Assembly: GCA_946620645.1 (NCBI GenBank)
Contig: CAMONN010000006.1
Span: 1-35,523, forward strand
Direction: 5' to 3'
Length of the DNA: 35,523 bases
Source: an uncultured Clostridia bacterium
Lineage (GTDB): Bacteria; Bacillota; Clostridia; Oscillospirales; Oscillospiraceae
A program made the position numbers and the translations under genes. Shown one piece after another: positions 17,382 through 25,098 of this stretch (the first letter of the stretch is position 1; every line of letters starts with the position of its first letter). The notes below the pieces were generated by a model. It worked only from the letters and a program-made list of their open reading frames with translations, did not search any database and was not told the DNA's origin.

Positions 17382-18101
17382 CTATCTTAACTGCTCATCA
17401 AGGCAGTTCAGGTACTCGTTGACGCTGCGCTGCAGCCGGCGGAAAGCGCCCTCGGCGTCCCCGGCGCGGATATAATCCAGATACCGCTTCGCCAGGTGCA
17501 CGTTCGCTTCGGCGCCGAACAGGGCGATGGAGCGCAGCCAGAATTCCATGATAATGGGCTTGAACTCGTTCAGCAGCAGCGGGAAAAACTCATTTCCGCT
17601 GCGGACGCAGATGCCCCTGTGATACCGGAACAGGAGCTCCGCCAGCGCCGCCCCTCCGCGGTCGGCCTTCTCCAGCAGCACATCGGCCTGAGAAAGCATC
17701 TCCTCCAGATAGGCGATGTCCCCGTCGCTGTGGTTTTCGGCAAGGCGCCGAAGCGCGGAGCCCTCAATGGCGATGCGCGCCTCCATAAAACTGTGGGTCT
17801 GCTTTTTGGTCATATTTCCGCCGTTCATGCGGATCAGCGCGTTCAGCGTTTCCATGGTGCCGGTTTCTTCATAGTTGGCCACTACGGCGCCCCGGCGGGG
17901 GGTGATCTCCAGAAAACCCTTCTGCATCAGCTCTACAAGCCCTTCATGGATCATCGTCTTGCTGATGCGGGTCTCTTCCTGCAGCTGGCGCTCCGAGGGA
18001 AGACTGGCGCCGACCTTCAGCTTCCCGGAGAGAATCTGCTCCTCCATTTTCCGGACAAAAATTTCTTTTTTAGTGGGGACTTCAATGACGCCGATTTCCA
18101 T
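17382..18101 (-). CDS. GntR-family transcriptional regulator, FadR-like
   Basis: 239 aa. The N-terminal winged helix (about 10-75) has the family pattern GASLPSERQLQEETRISKTMIHEGLVEL followed by the wing PRRGAVV. The C-terminal helical effector domain (about 95-235) fits the FCD/FadR group, which typically binds acyl-CoA or organic acids. It is the first gene of the leftward operon and divergent from the FadN-like operon. Two FadR-like operator sequences flank the divergent promoters, one just 14 nt upstream of its own start, implying autoregulation and control of both operons. Confidence 0.9.
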   Translation of the reverse strand: MEIGVIEVPTKKEIFVRKMEEQILSGKLKVGASLPSERQLQEETRISKTMIHEGLVELMQKGFLEITPRRGAVVANYEETGTMETLNALIRMNGGNMTKKQTHSFMEARIAIEGSALRRLAENHSDGDIAYLEEMLSQADVLLEKADRGGAALAELLFRYHRGICVRSGNEFFPLLLNEFKPIIMEFWLRSIALFGAEANVHLAKRYLDYIRAGDAEGAFRRLQRSVNEYLNCLDEQLR

Positions 18102-18114
18102 AATTCAGTTTATC

Positions 18115-18125
18115 TGGTCCGACCA
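18115..18125. promoter_or_regulatory. FadR-like operator 1
   Basis: The sequence TGGTCCGACCA is a perfect 5+1+5 inverted repeat and corresponds to the core of the known E. coli FadR operator (TGGTCnGACCA). It lies 14 nt upstream of the gntR start codon, downstream of the predicted gntR promoter. Confidence 0.75.
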
Positions 18126-18167
18126 AAATGGCGGACTTTTTCCTCTTCCCTTAAATTATGACACATA

Positions 18168-18185
18168 ATCCGGAACTGTCCGGAT
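18168..18185. promoter_or_regulatory. Inverted repeat in the divergent promoter region
   Basis: Perfect 7-bp arms ATCCGGA/TCCGGAT separated by ACTG. It could be a second protein-binding site or a hairpin in the gntR 5' UTR. Confidence 0.5.
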
Positions 18186-18206
18186 ACTCGAAACCACTTC
18201 GTGTTG

Positions 18207-18235
18207 AGTATATACCAATTTAACCAAAAGCGCAA
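18207..18235 (-). promoter_or_regulatory. Promoter for gntR and the leftward operon
   Basis: On the minus strand TTGCGC (18230-18235) and TATACT (18207-18212) are 17 bp apart, giving a 5' UTR of about 100 nt that contains the inverted repeat and operator 1. Confidence 0.6.
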
Positions 18236-18288
18236 GAGGAATTCACAACTTATTTAAAAAAATATGTCAAAATGACGAAAAAATCGTC

Positions 18289-18317
18289 TTGCATTGATAC
18301 TGGGCTCATGATATAAT
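18289..18317 (+). promoter_or_regulatory. Promoter for the FadN-like operon
   Basis: TTGCAT (18289-18294), 17-bp spacer, perfect TATAAT (18312-18317). The predicted start is near 18324, immediately before operator 2. Confidence 0.75.
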
Positions 18318-18325
18318 CAAGACAC

Positions 18326-18336
18326 TGGTCGGTCCA
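18326..18336. promoter_or_regulatory. FadR-like operator 2
   Basis: Read on the minus strand the site is TGGACCGACCA, one mismatch from operator 1. It covers roughly +3 to +13 of the predicted FadN-operon transcript, a position where a bound repressor would block initiation. Confidence 0.7.
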
Positions 18337-18406
18337 GATTTTGTCTTTCAAGCCTGTCGCCTGCGGCGCTTGCGCCCCGGGTTGTGCGAAAGGAGTTTTG
18401 TGTTTT

Positions 18407-20707
18407 ATGGCTAACAGTATAAGAAAGCTTGCGGTCGTCGGTGCGGGCACCATGGGGGCCGCTATTGCCGCCTGCGGTGCCCGCGCCGGTCTGGATGTGG
18501 TCCTTATGGTTCGCGGGAAGGGTGCTGAGAGCGGCCGGGACCGCGCCGCGAAGGCGGTGGACACCATTGTAAAGAAGGGTGAGATGAAGGGTTCGGATGA
18601 GGCGCGCATCCGGGCCGGGATTTTCTGTGCGGACATGGGGGCGGACGCGGACGTCCTGAAGGGCTGCGACCTGGTGATTGAGGCTGTCGCCGAAGACCTC
18701 GCCATTAAGCAGAATACCGCTGCGTTCCTCTTTGAGCATGCGGGGGAGGAGACGATTGTCGGTACCAATACTTCAAACATCTCCATTTCCTCAATTGCCG
18801 AGGGGCTGACGGAGGGACAGCGGCGCCGCTTCCTTGGGATTCATTTCTTCAACCCCGTCCGCTACATGGACCTTGTGGAGGTGATCTCCTGCGGCGAGAC
18901 GGACGAGGCGATTGTGCAGCGTGTGGAGACGCTGATGAATGACCGCTTCGGCAAAACCCCTATCCGCTGCAAGGATGCCCCGGGCTTCATCGCGAACCGC
19001 ATCGGTTCCATGGCGCTGACCTCTGTGATGAATGCCACTGTGGATGCCGGCTACGGCTTTGCGGAGGCCGACGCCCTGACCGGCGATCTGATCTTCCGCC
19101 CGAAGCAGGGCGCCTTCAAGCTTCTGGACCTGGTCGGCCTGGATATCAGTGTCCACACGGTGGATTATATGGCCGGGGCTGCGATTCCCGATTATGAAAA
19201 GCCTTTCCGCAACCGGCCCGGGGTCCTTTATGACATCACCTCTCGGGGTTACCTTGGCAATAAAACAGGTTCCGGCTTCTACTGCAAGCGCAAGGGAAAG
19301 AAGGGGACCGAGCGTTTTGTCTGGGATTACAAGACCTGTGAGTATGTCCCGCTGGAAAGGCCCCGCCCCGCCTCTCTCGCCGATGTCCGTGACAAGGCGG
19401 CGCGGCTTCGCGCTCTTCTGGCCGGGGATTATCCCGAGACGCCCTTCCTGCGCCGTGTGGTGCTGGAGCCGCTGTGGCTTGCAATGAAGAACGCGGATGA
19501 GATCAGCTACAGCTTCACGGATATCGACACCGCCATGCGCGGCGGATACAACTGGGTGAAGGGACCCTTCGAGCTCTGCGACCTGCTGGGGGCGAAGGAG
19601 GTCCTGAACCTGATGGCGGCCCGGGGGCTTGAGCCCCCCGCCTGGGCAAGGGAGAAGGTGGAGAAGGACGGCGCCTTCTATGCCGGCGTTTCGCCCCGGA
19701 AGGTTCCCTATCTGCAGCTGACGGACAGCAGGGCCGTGATTATGGAGAATAAAGACGCCGCCCTCTGCGACCTTGGCGACGGGGTGGCCCTTTTCACCCT
19801 GCGCACGAAGGCCAACACCTACACTACGCCTGCGGCCCAGCTGATGCTCTCCGCGGCGGAGGAGGTCGAGAAAAGCGAGGCCTTCAGGGCCATGGTGGTC
19901 TGCAACCCGGGGGCAAACCTCGGCGCGGGCGCGAATCTTTACGAAGTGGCCGCTGCCATCGAGGCGGGGCAGTTTGACCTGCTGGAGAAAAGTGTGGAGG
20001 AGTTCCAGCGTGCGAATCTCCGCCTGAAATATCTGAAAAAGCCGGTGGTTGTGGCGGCGAAGGGGCAGGCACTGGGCGGCAGCGCCGAGCTGATGCTTCA
20101 TGCCGGCTGTGTGGTCGCCCATCAGGAGCTCTATGCCGGCCTTGTGGAGATGGGCGTCGGCCTCGTTCCCTCGGGCGGCGGCTGTGCGGAGCTTCTCTTC
20201 CGCGCTACCGAGGGCCTGCAGTACGGGCAGATGGCCCGGATCCTGGCTGAGATTGATGAGCTCGTCCTTCCCATCGCCCAGGCAAAATACAGCATGAGCG
20301 CCGAGGAAGCTGTGAAAAACCGTTATCTTCGCCGCGGAGACCTGATTGTTGCCAAGGCCGATGCGCTCCTTTCACAGGCCAGGGCCACGGCCGTCCGTCT
20401 GGCGGATGCGGGCTGGCGGCCTCCGGTAAAGGGGACGGTTACTGCCGCGGGTGAGAGCGGCTACACCCATCTGATGGCCACCGTGAACGTGATGCTCTCC
20501 GGCCGGATGATGACGCCCTACGATGCCGTCATCGTGGAAAAACTCGCCCGGATCTTCTCCGGCGGCGATGCCCTCGCCGGGGAGCAGATTACCGAGGAGG
20601 ATGTGCTGTTTGAGGAGAGAAAGGCCTTTATGGACCTCTGCCATAATGAGAAGACGCTGGAACGCATAAAGGGCATGGTCGCAACGGGCAAACCCGTGCG
20701 CAACTGA
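18407..20707 (+). CDS. fadN: 3-hydroxyacyl-CoA dehydrogenase/enoyl-CoA hydratase, FadN-like
   Basis: 766 aa from ATG 18407, which has AAAGGAG upstream; the track start 18341 lies in the leader. The N-terminal half is the NAD-binding hydroxyacyl-CoA dehydrogenase: GAGTMGAAIAACGARAG Rossmann motif, catalytic-His segment GIHFFNPVRYMDLVE and DAPGFIANRI. The C-terminal half is a crotonase domain with ALGGSAEL and LVEMGVGLVPSGGG, retaining both expected glutamates. This dehydrogenase-first order and length match Bacillus FadN. It performs the hydration and NAD-linked oxidation steps of beta-oxidation. The thiolase follows after 12 nt, as in fadNA, but no fadE-like acyl-CoA dehydrogenase follows. 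Confidence 0.92.
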   Translation: MANSIRKLAVVGAGTMGAAIAACGARAGLDVVLMVRGKGAESGRDRAAKAVDTIVKKGEMKGSDEARIRAGIFCADMGADADVLKGCDLVIEAVAEDLAIKQNTAAFLFEHAGEETIVGTNTSNISISSIAEGLTEGQRRRFLGIHFFNPVRYMDLVEVISCGETDEAIVQRVETLMNDRFGKTPIRCKDAPGFIANRIGSMALTSVMNATVDAGYGFAEADALTGDLIFRPKQGAFKLLDLVGLDISVHTVDYMAGAAIPDYEKPFRNRPGVLYDITSRGYLGNKTGSGFYCKRKGKKGTERFVWDYKTCEYVPLERPRPASLADVRDKAARLRALLAGDYPETPFLRRVVLEPLWLAMKNADEISYSFTDIDTAMRGGYNWVKGPFELCDLLGAKEVLNLMAARGLEPPAWAREKVEKDGAFYAGVSPRKVPYLQLTDSRAVIMENKDAALCDLGDGVALFTLRTKANTYTTPAAQLMLSAAEEVEKSEAFRAMVVCNPGANLGAGANLYEVAAAIEAGQFDLLEKSVEEFQRANLRLKYLKKPVVVAAKGQALGGSAELMLHAGCVVAHQELYAGLVEMGVGLVPSGGGCAELLFRATEGLQYGQMARILAEIDELVLPIAQAKYSMSAEEAVKNRYLRRGDLIVAKADALLSQARATAVRLADAGWRPPVKGTVTAAGESGYTHLMATVNVMLSGRMMTPYDAVIVEKLARIFSGGDALAGEQITEEDVLFEERKAFMDLCHNEKTLERIKGMVATGKPVRN

Positions 20708-20719
20708 GGAGGAGTGAAC

Positions 20720-21907
20720 ATGGAACGTAAAAATGCGGTAATTGTCGCCTTCGGGCGCAGTGCCATTGCCAAGGCCATCAAGGGCAGCCTCCGCTACACC
20801 GGCTGCGTGGACTTCGGCTCTCAGGTGCTGAAGGGGATCCTGGCCAAAAATCCCGGGTTCGACCCCGCTCTTGCCGAGGACCTGATCTGCGGCTGCGCGA
20901 TTCCTGAGGCCGAACAGGGGCTGAACATCGGGCGTCTGCTGGCCGACAGCTCCGGCTTTCCCCTGACCACCGCCGGCCAGACGGTGAACCGGTTCTGCGC
21001 TTCCGGCCTGCAGTCCATCGCCAGTGCCGCCAACGCCATCATGGCCGGTCAGGCCAGGTGCATTGTGGCGGGCGGCCTTGAAAACATGAGCAAGGTGCAG
21101 ATGCACCGGGTCGCGATTATTCCGGACAGTGTGAGCTTTGCCTCCTATCCCGACAACTTTGACACCATGGGCATTACCGCCGAGAATGTCGCGGAAAAAT
21201 ACGGCATCTCCCGTGAGCGGCAGGATGCTTTCTCCTGTGAGAGCCATCATAAGGCCGCCGCCGCCATCGCCGCCGGAAAGTTCAAAGAGGAGATCATTCC
21301 CGTCCAGGCCAAGCGCCCCGTCAAAAAGCCGGACGGCACGCCGGGCTGGGAGTCCTTCACCTTTGACACCGACGAGTGCGTCCGTCCGGACACCACTCTG
21401 GAGGGCCTCGCGAAGCTGAAGCCCCTCTTCCGCATGGGCGGCAGCGTGACGGCGGGGAACTCCTCGCAGATGAACGATGCTGCGGCTTTCGTGGTCCTGA
21501 TGGAGGAGGAGTTTGCCCGAAGTCTGGGGCTTACGCCCATCGCCCGCTTCGTGAGCTTCGCCGTGCGCGGCGTCCACCCGGCCTATATGGGCCTGGGTCC
21601 CATCGAGGCCATTCCCCGCGCCCTGGACCTTGCCGGCATGACCCTTGCCGACATCGACCTTATTGAGCTGAATGAGGCTTTCGCCTCCCAGTCTCTGGCC
21701 TGCATTGATGAGCTGGGCCTTAATACCGACATTGTCAACGTCAATGGCGGCGGCATCGCCTTCGGCCACCCGCTGGGCTGCACCGGCGCGTATCTGACGA
21801 TGAAGCTGATCGGCGAGCTCCGGCGCCGCGGCCAGTCCCGCGGTCTGGTATCCATGTGCATCGGCGGCGGTATGGGTGCTGCCGGCATCTTTGAAATGAT
21901 CGACTAA
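20720..21907 (+). CDS. fadA: Acetyl-CoA acyltransferase (thiolase), FadA-like
   Basis: 395 aa. The nucleophilic Cys is in NRFCASGLQS (about C93), the catalytic His in AFGHPLGCTGA, and the second catalytic Cys in CIGGGMGAAG near the C-terminus. It cleaves 3-ketoacyl-CoA to acetyl-CoA and a shortened acyl-CoA. ATG 20720 with AGGAGG 7 nt upstream is better than the track's GTG 20714. Adjacent to the FadN-like gene in the same operon, it should complete the beta-oxidation turn. Confidence 0.94.
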   Translation: MERKNAVIVAFGRSAIAKAIKGSLRYTGCVDFGSQVLKGILAKNPGFDPALAEDLICGCAIPEAEQGLNIGRLLADSSGFPLTTAGQTVNRFCASGLQSIASAANAIMAGQARCIVAGGLENMSKVQMHRVAIIPDSVSFASYPDNFDTMGITAENVAEKYGISRERQDAFSCESHHKAAAAIAAGKFKEEIIPVQAKRPVKKPDGTPGWESFTFDTDECVRPDTTLEGLAKLKPLFRMGGSVTAGNSSQMNDAAAFVVLMEEEFARSLGLTPIARFVSFAVRGVHPAYMGLGPIEAIPRALDLAGMTLADIDLIELNEAFASQSLACIDELGLNTDIVNVNGGGIAFGHPLGCTGAYLTMKLIGELRRRGQSRGLVSMCIGGGMGAAGIFEMID

Positions 21908-21927
21908 ATTTCAGGAGGAGCGATACG

Positions 21928-22893
21928 ATGAAAACCAGAATCACCGAACTCTTCGGCATTGAACATCCCATCATCTGCGGCGGCATGCTGTGGGTTACGG
22001 ATGCGAAGCTCTGCGCCGCCATTTCCGAGGCGGGGGGCCTGGGCTGCATTACCGCGGACCAGTACACCAGCGGCGATGCCCTGCGGGAAGCGATCCGTGA
22101 AGTCAAGGCCCTGACGGACAAGCCCTTCGGCGTGAATATCACCCTCATGAAGAGCTTCCGCATCACGGAGGAGACCTTTATGGACTTCTTCCGGGTCTGC
22201 GCGGAGGAAAAGGTCGCGAATATCGAGGTCTCCGGTCTCTTTGCCACGGACTTCATCCCCATGCTCCATGAACACGGGGTGAAAATCACCCACAAGGTCG
22301 GCGCGGTGCGCCACGCCATGAAGATCGAGCGCCTGGGCTATGACGCCGTTATCGTCGCCGGCGTGGAAGAGGGCGGCCATCCGCTGTCCGATAACGTGGC
22401 AACGTCGGTGCTTCTGCCCAAGGTGGCGGAGAGCGTAAAGATCCCCATCCTTGCCACCGGCGGCATGGTGGACGGCAAGTCCATGGCGGCCGCCCTCTGC
22501 CTGGGTGCGGACGGCATCATGATGGCCACACGTTTCCTGGCGTCTGAAGAGTGCTGGGTGCACGAGAACATCAAAAACTGGATTGTCCAGCTGAATGAGA
22601 CCGACACCGATCTCTTCTGCCACACAACGCTCCAGGCCCGCGGCGTGAAGAACAGTGTTCTCGCAAAGGTAAATGAACTGGAAAAGAATGGCGCGGAGCC
22701 TTCTGAGATTGTCCGCGCCGTCTCCGGCAAGAAGCTTCTTGCGGCCCTGCGGGAAGGCGACACCGAAGGCGCGGCCTTCCTCTTCGGCCAGAGCATCGGG
22801 CGGATTCATGACGTCAAGTCCTGCAAGGCGATCATCGACGATACCATGGCAGCCTGTGAGGAGACTCTGCGGGCCAAGGCCGCGCTTTTCTGA
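21928..22893 (+). CDS. Nitronate monooxygenase/FabK-family FMN oxidoreductase (copy 1)
   Basis: 321 aa TIM-barrel flavoprotein of the 2-nitropropane dioxygenase group. Seen: the N-terminal RITELFGIEHPIICGGM, SEAGGLGCI, KALTDKPFGVNITLM, a GGH motif (VEEGGHPLSDN) at the active site and the phosphate-binding GGMVDGKSMAAAL with GADGIMMATRF. The family includes nitronate oxidases and the enoyl-ACP reductase FabK, so catalysis at an acyl-CoA double bond is a reasonable alternative to nitronate detoxification in this operon. SD AGGAGG, 20 nt after the thiolase gene. Confidence 0.85.
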   Translation: MKTRITELFGIEHPIICGGMLWVTDAKLCAAISEAGGLGCITADQYTSGDALREAIREVKALTDKPFGVNITLMKSFRITEETFMDFFRVCAEEKVANIEVSGLFATDFIPMLHEHGVKITHKVGAVRHAMKIERLGYDAVIVAGVEEGGHPLSDNVATSVLLPKVAESVKIPILATGGMVDGKSMAAALCLGADGIMMATRFLASEECWVHENIKNWIVQLNETDTDLFCHTTLQARGVKNSVLAKVNELEKNGAEPSEIVRAVSGKKLLAALREGDTEGAAFLFGQSIGRIHDVKSCKAIIDDTMAACEETLRAKAALF

Positions 22894-22904
22894 GGAGTAC
22901 CGCC

Positions 22905-23696
22905 ATGGAAGAGAAAGAACGCACCCCTCTGTACCGGGTGGAAAACGGCGTGGCAACCCTCACGCTGAACCGCCCGGAGACGCTGAATTCCTTCACCACC
23001 GACTTTGTCCACGAAATAAACGATGCGATCATCCGTGCCGACGGGGACGATGATGTGCGGGTCCTTCTCCTGACCGGGGAGGGCCGGGGCTTTACCTCCG
23101 GCGGAAATCTCCAGGAGCTCGCCGCCATGAACCTCGACCGTAAAAGGGCCATTTACGATGTCGACTCCACCGCCGATATGGTCCGCCTCCTGTACAATGT
23201 GAAAAAGCCGGTTATTGCCGCGGTCAACGGACCGGCCTACGGCGCGGGGATTGCCCTGGCAATGGCCTGCGACCTTCTCATTGCCTCCGACCGCGCACAG
23301 TTCGGCTTCTCCTTCACCGGGCTCGGCTTCTGCCCCGACAGCGGCACCACCTGGTTTCTGACCCGTTCCGTAGGGTATTACAAGGCCTGCGAAATTCTCT
23401 TCTCGGCTAAAACCCTCAACGCCGATGAGCTTCTCTCTCTGGGCCTTGTGAACATGGTGGTTCCCCATGAGGCGCTCCTTCCCACTGCGGTGAAGACAGC
23501 GGCCCGCATTGCAAAGGGGCCGGCCCTCGCCCTGATGCTGCAGAAGCGGGTCCTGCGCAACGCCGTCACCACCACCTTTGAGCAGAACCGGGATTATGAG
23601 GCCGTCAGCCAGATTTTCGCTTCCCAGACCGATGACTGCCGGGAGGGGCTGACCGCGGCCCTGGAGCGGCGCCGGCCGGAGTTTCAGGGAAAATAA
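22905..23696 (+). CDS. PaaG-like enoyl-CoA isomerase (crotonase family)
   Basis: 263 aa crotonase fold with oxyanion-hole segments FTSGGNL and GPAYGAGIAL. Unlike hydratases, the two catalytic glutamates are replaced: A117 (AGIALAM) and T138 (FSFTGLG). D145 is kept in CPDSGTTW. This Ala/Thr/Asp pattern is typical of PaaG-type isomerases, which shift double bonds of acyl-CoAs or isomerise epoxyphenylacetyl-CoA. No aerobic phenylacetate genes are present, so double-bond migration on an unsaturated acyl-CoA is more likely. It is 11 nt after copy 1 of the nitronate-monooxygenase-like gene. Confidence 0.85.
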   Translation: MEEKERTPLYRVENGVATLTLNRPETLNSFTTDFVHEINDAIIRADGDDDVRVLLLTGEGRGFTSGGNLQELAAMNLDRKRAIYDVDSTADMVRLLYNVKKPVIAAVNGPAYGAGIALAMACDLLIASDRAQFGFSFTGLGFCPDSGTTWFLTRSVGYYKACEILFSAKTLNADELLSLGLVNMVVPHEALLPTAVKTAARIAKGPALALMLQKRVLRNAVTTTFEQNRDYEAVSQIFASQTDDCREGLTAALERRRPEFQGK

Positions 23697-23702
23697 CGAT
23701 TC

Positions 23703-23729
23703 AGCCCGGGGCCGAAGAGGCTCCGGGCT
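23703..23729 (+). promoter_or_regulatory. Stem-loop upstream of the CoA-transferase ribosome binding site
   Basis: AGCCCGG/CCGGGCT extended by GGCC/GGCT gives an 11-bp stem with a GAAGA loop. There is no U-run, so it is not a classic terminator. It sits right before GGAGG and could stabilise or process the downstream mRNA. Confidence 0.6.
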
Positions 23730-23744
23730 CTGGAGGTACCCGTT

Positions 23745-25088
23745 TTGAGCTGGAAAGAAGACTATCAATCAAAATTCAAAAGCGCCGAGGAGGCGGTCTC
23801 CGTCGTTAAGGACGGCGACTCGGTGGCCTACGGCGAGTTCGTTATGGCCTCCATGCTTCTCGATGGGGCTTTTGCCCGCCGGGTTCCGGAGCTGAAGAAT
23901 ATCATCCTCCGTGCCACCACCTGCCCCTTCCCGCCGAAAGCGGTGCTGGCGGACCCGAAGCTGGAGCATGTGATGTATAACGACTGGCATTTTTCGCCGG
24001 CCAGCCGGAAGCTCTGCGACGCCGGTCTCTGCCGCTATGTGCCGATGAATTACCACGCCGGCCCCGAAACCATCCGCCGCGGGCTCATCGACCGGATCAA
24101 TGTCGCCATGCTGATGGTTTCTCCTCCGGACGATCAGGGCTATGTCAGCCTCGGCACCTCCTCTTCCATTACACCCACCTATATTCAGAACGCCCGCTAT
24201 ATCATTGCCGAGGTCAACGAAAGCGTGCCCCGCACCTTCTGCGATGATGCGACAAAGGTTCACGTTTCCCAGATCGACTGTTTTGTGCAGGGGCCGAACC
24301 GGCCGCTCATTGAGGTTCCGACACCGCCGCCCACCCCGGTGGATGAAAAAATCGCCGAGCTGGTTGTAAGCCTTGTCTCCGACGGCGCCTGCATCCAGCT
24401 GGGGATCGGCAGTATGCCGAACGCTGTGGGCGAGCTGATTGCCCAGTCCGGGCTGAAGGATCTGGGCGTCCATACCGAAATGCTCTGCGACGCCTATGTC
24501 GCCATGGCCGAGGCCGGCTGCATTACCGGCCGGTACAAGACTACCGACCCCGGGAAGATCGTCTATACCTTCGCCATGGGCACAAAGAAGCTCTATGACT
24601 TCCTGGACGGAAACCCCGACTGCCTGCTGGCTCCGGTGGACTATACCAACGATCCTTACATTATCGCCAAAAACGACAATATGGTATGCCTCAATAACGC
24701 CATTGAGGTGGACCTGTACGGCCAGGTCGCCTCCGAGACCTCCGGCCCGCGCCAGATTTCCGGTACCGGCGGCCAGCTGGATTTCATCCAGGCGGCTGCC
24801 CGTTCAAAGGGCGGAAAGGGCCTGATCTGCCTGTCCTCCACCTATGCCGATCATGACGGAAGCATACGCTCCCGCATTCTGCCGCACCTGGGCCCCTGCC
24901 AGATCGTGACAGTTCCCCGCAGCTTCAATCAGTTTGTCATTACCGAGTACGGCATTGCCGACCTTCGGGCGAAAACCACCTGGGAGCGTGCGGAAGCGCT
25001 GATTTCCGTGGCACATCCGGATTTCCGGGAGGGCCTGATACATGAGGCCGAAGCGCAGGGCCTCCGCGTTCACAACATCAGAGAGTGA
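23745..25088 (+). CDS. Acetyl-CoA hydrolase/CoA-transferase family protein (butyryl-/4-hydroxybutyrate-CoA transferase type)
   Basis: 447 aa. It starts at TTG with GGAGG 8 nt upstream. The catalytic glutamate that forms a glutamyl-CoA ester is E245 in GVHTEMLCDA, following the GIGSMPNA turn; GTGGQLDFIQAA is another family hallmark. Related enzymes exchange CoA between acetyl-CoA and butyrate or 4-hydroxybutyrate. Here it could release the end product as free acid or activate the incoming acid with acetyl-CoA, complementing the ATP-dependent synthetase. Acyl specificity is not readable. Only 10 nt separates it from the next gene. Confidence 0.87.
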   Translation: MSWKEDYQSKFKSAEEAVSVVKDGDSVAYGEFVMASMLLDGAFARRVPELKNIILRATTCPFPPKAVLADPKLEHVMYNDWHFSPASRKLCDAGLCRYVPMNYHAGPETIRRGLIDRINVAMLMVSPPDDQGYVSLGTSSSITPTYIQNARYIIAEVNESVPRTFCDDATKVHVSQIDCFVQGPNRPLIEVPTPPPTPVDEKIAELVVSLVSDGACIQLGIGSMPNAVGELIAQSGLKDLGVHTEMLCDAYVAMAEAGCITGRYKTTDPGKIVYTFAMGTKKLYDFLDGNPDCLLAPVDYTNDPYIIAKNDNMVCLNNAIEVDLYGQVASETSGPRQISGTGGQLDFIQAAARSKGGKGLICLSSTYADHDGSIRSRILPHLGPCQIVTVPRSFNQFVITEYGIADLRAKTTWERAEALISVAHPDFREGLIHEAEAQGLRVHNIRE

Positions 25089-25098
25089 GGAACAGAGT

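Noticed and set aside
20372-21769. 465-aa minus-strand ORF opposite fadN/fadA
   Set aside because: Spans two confirmed genes on the other strand and shows no motif.
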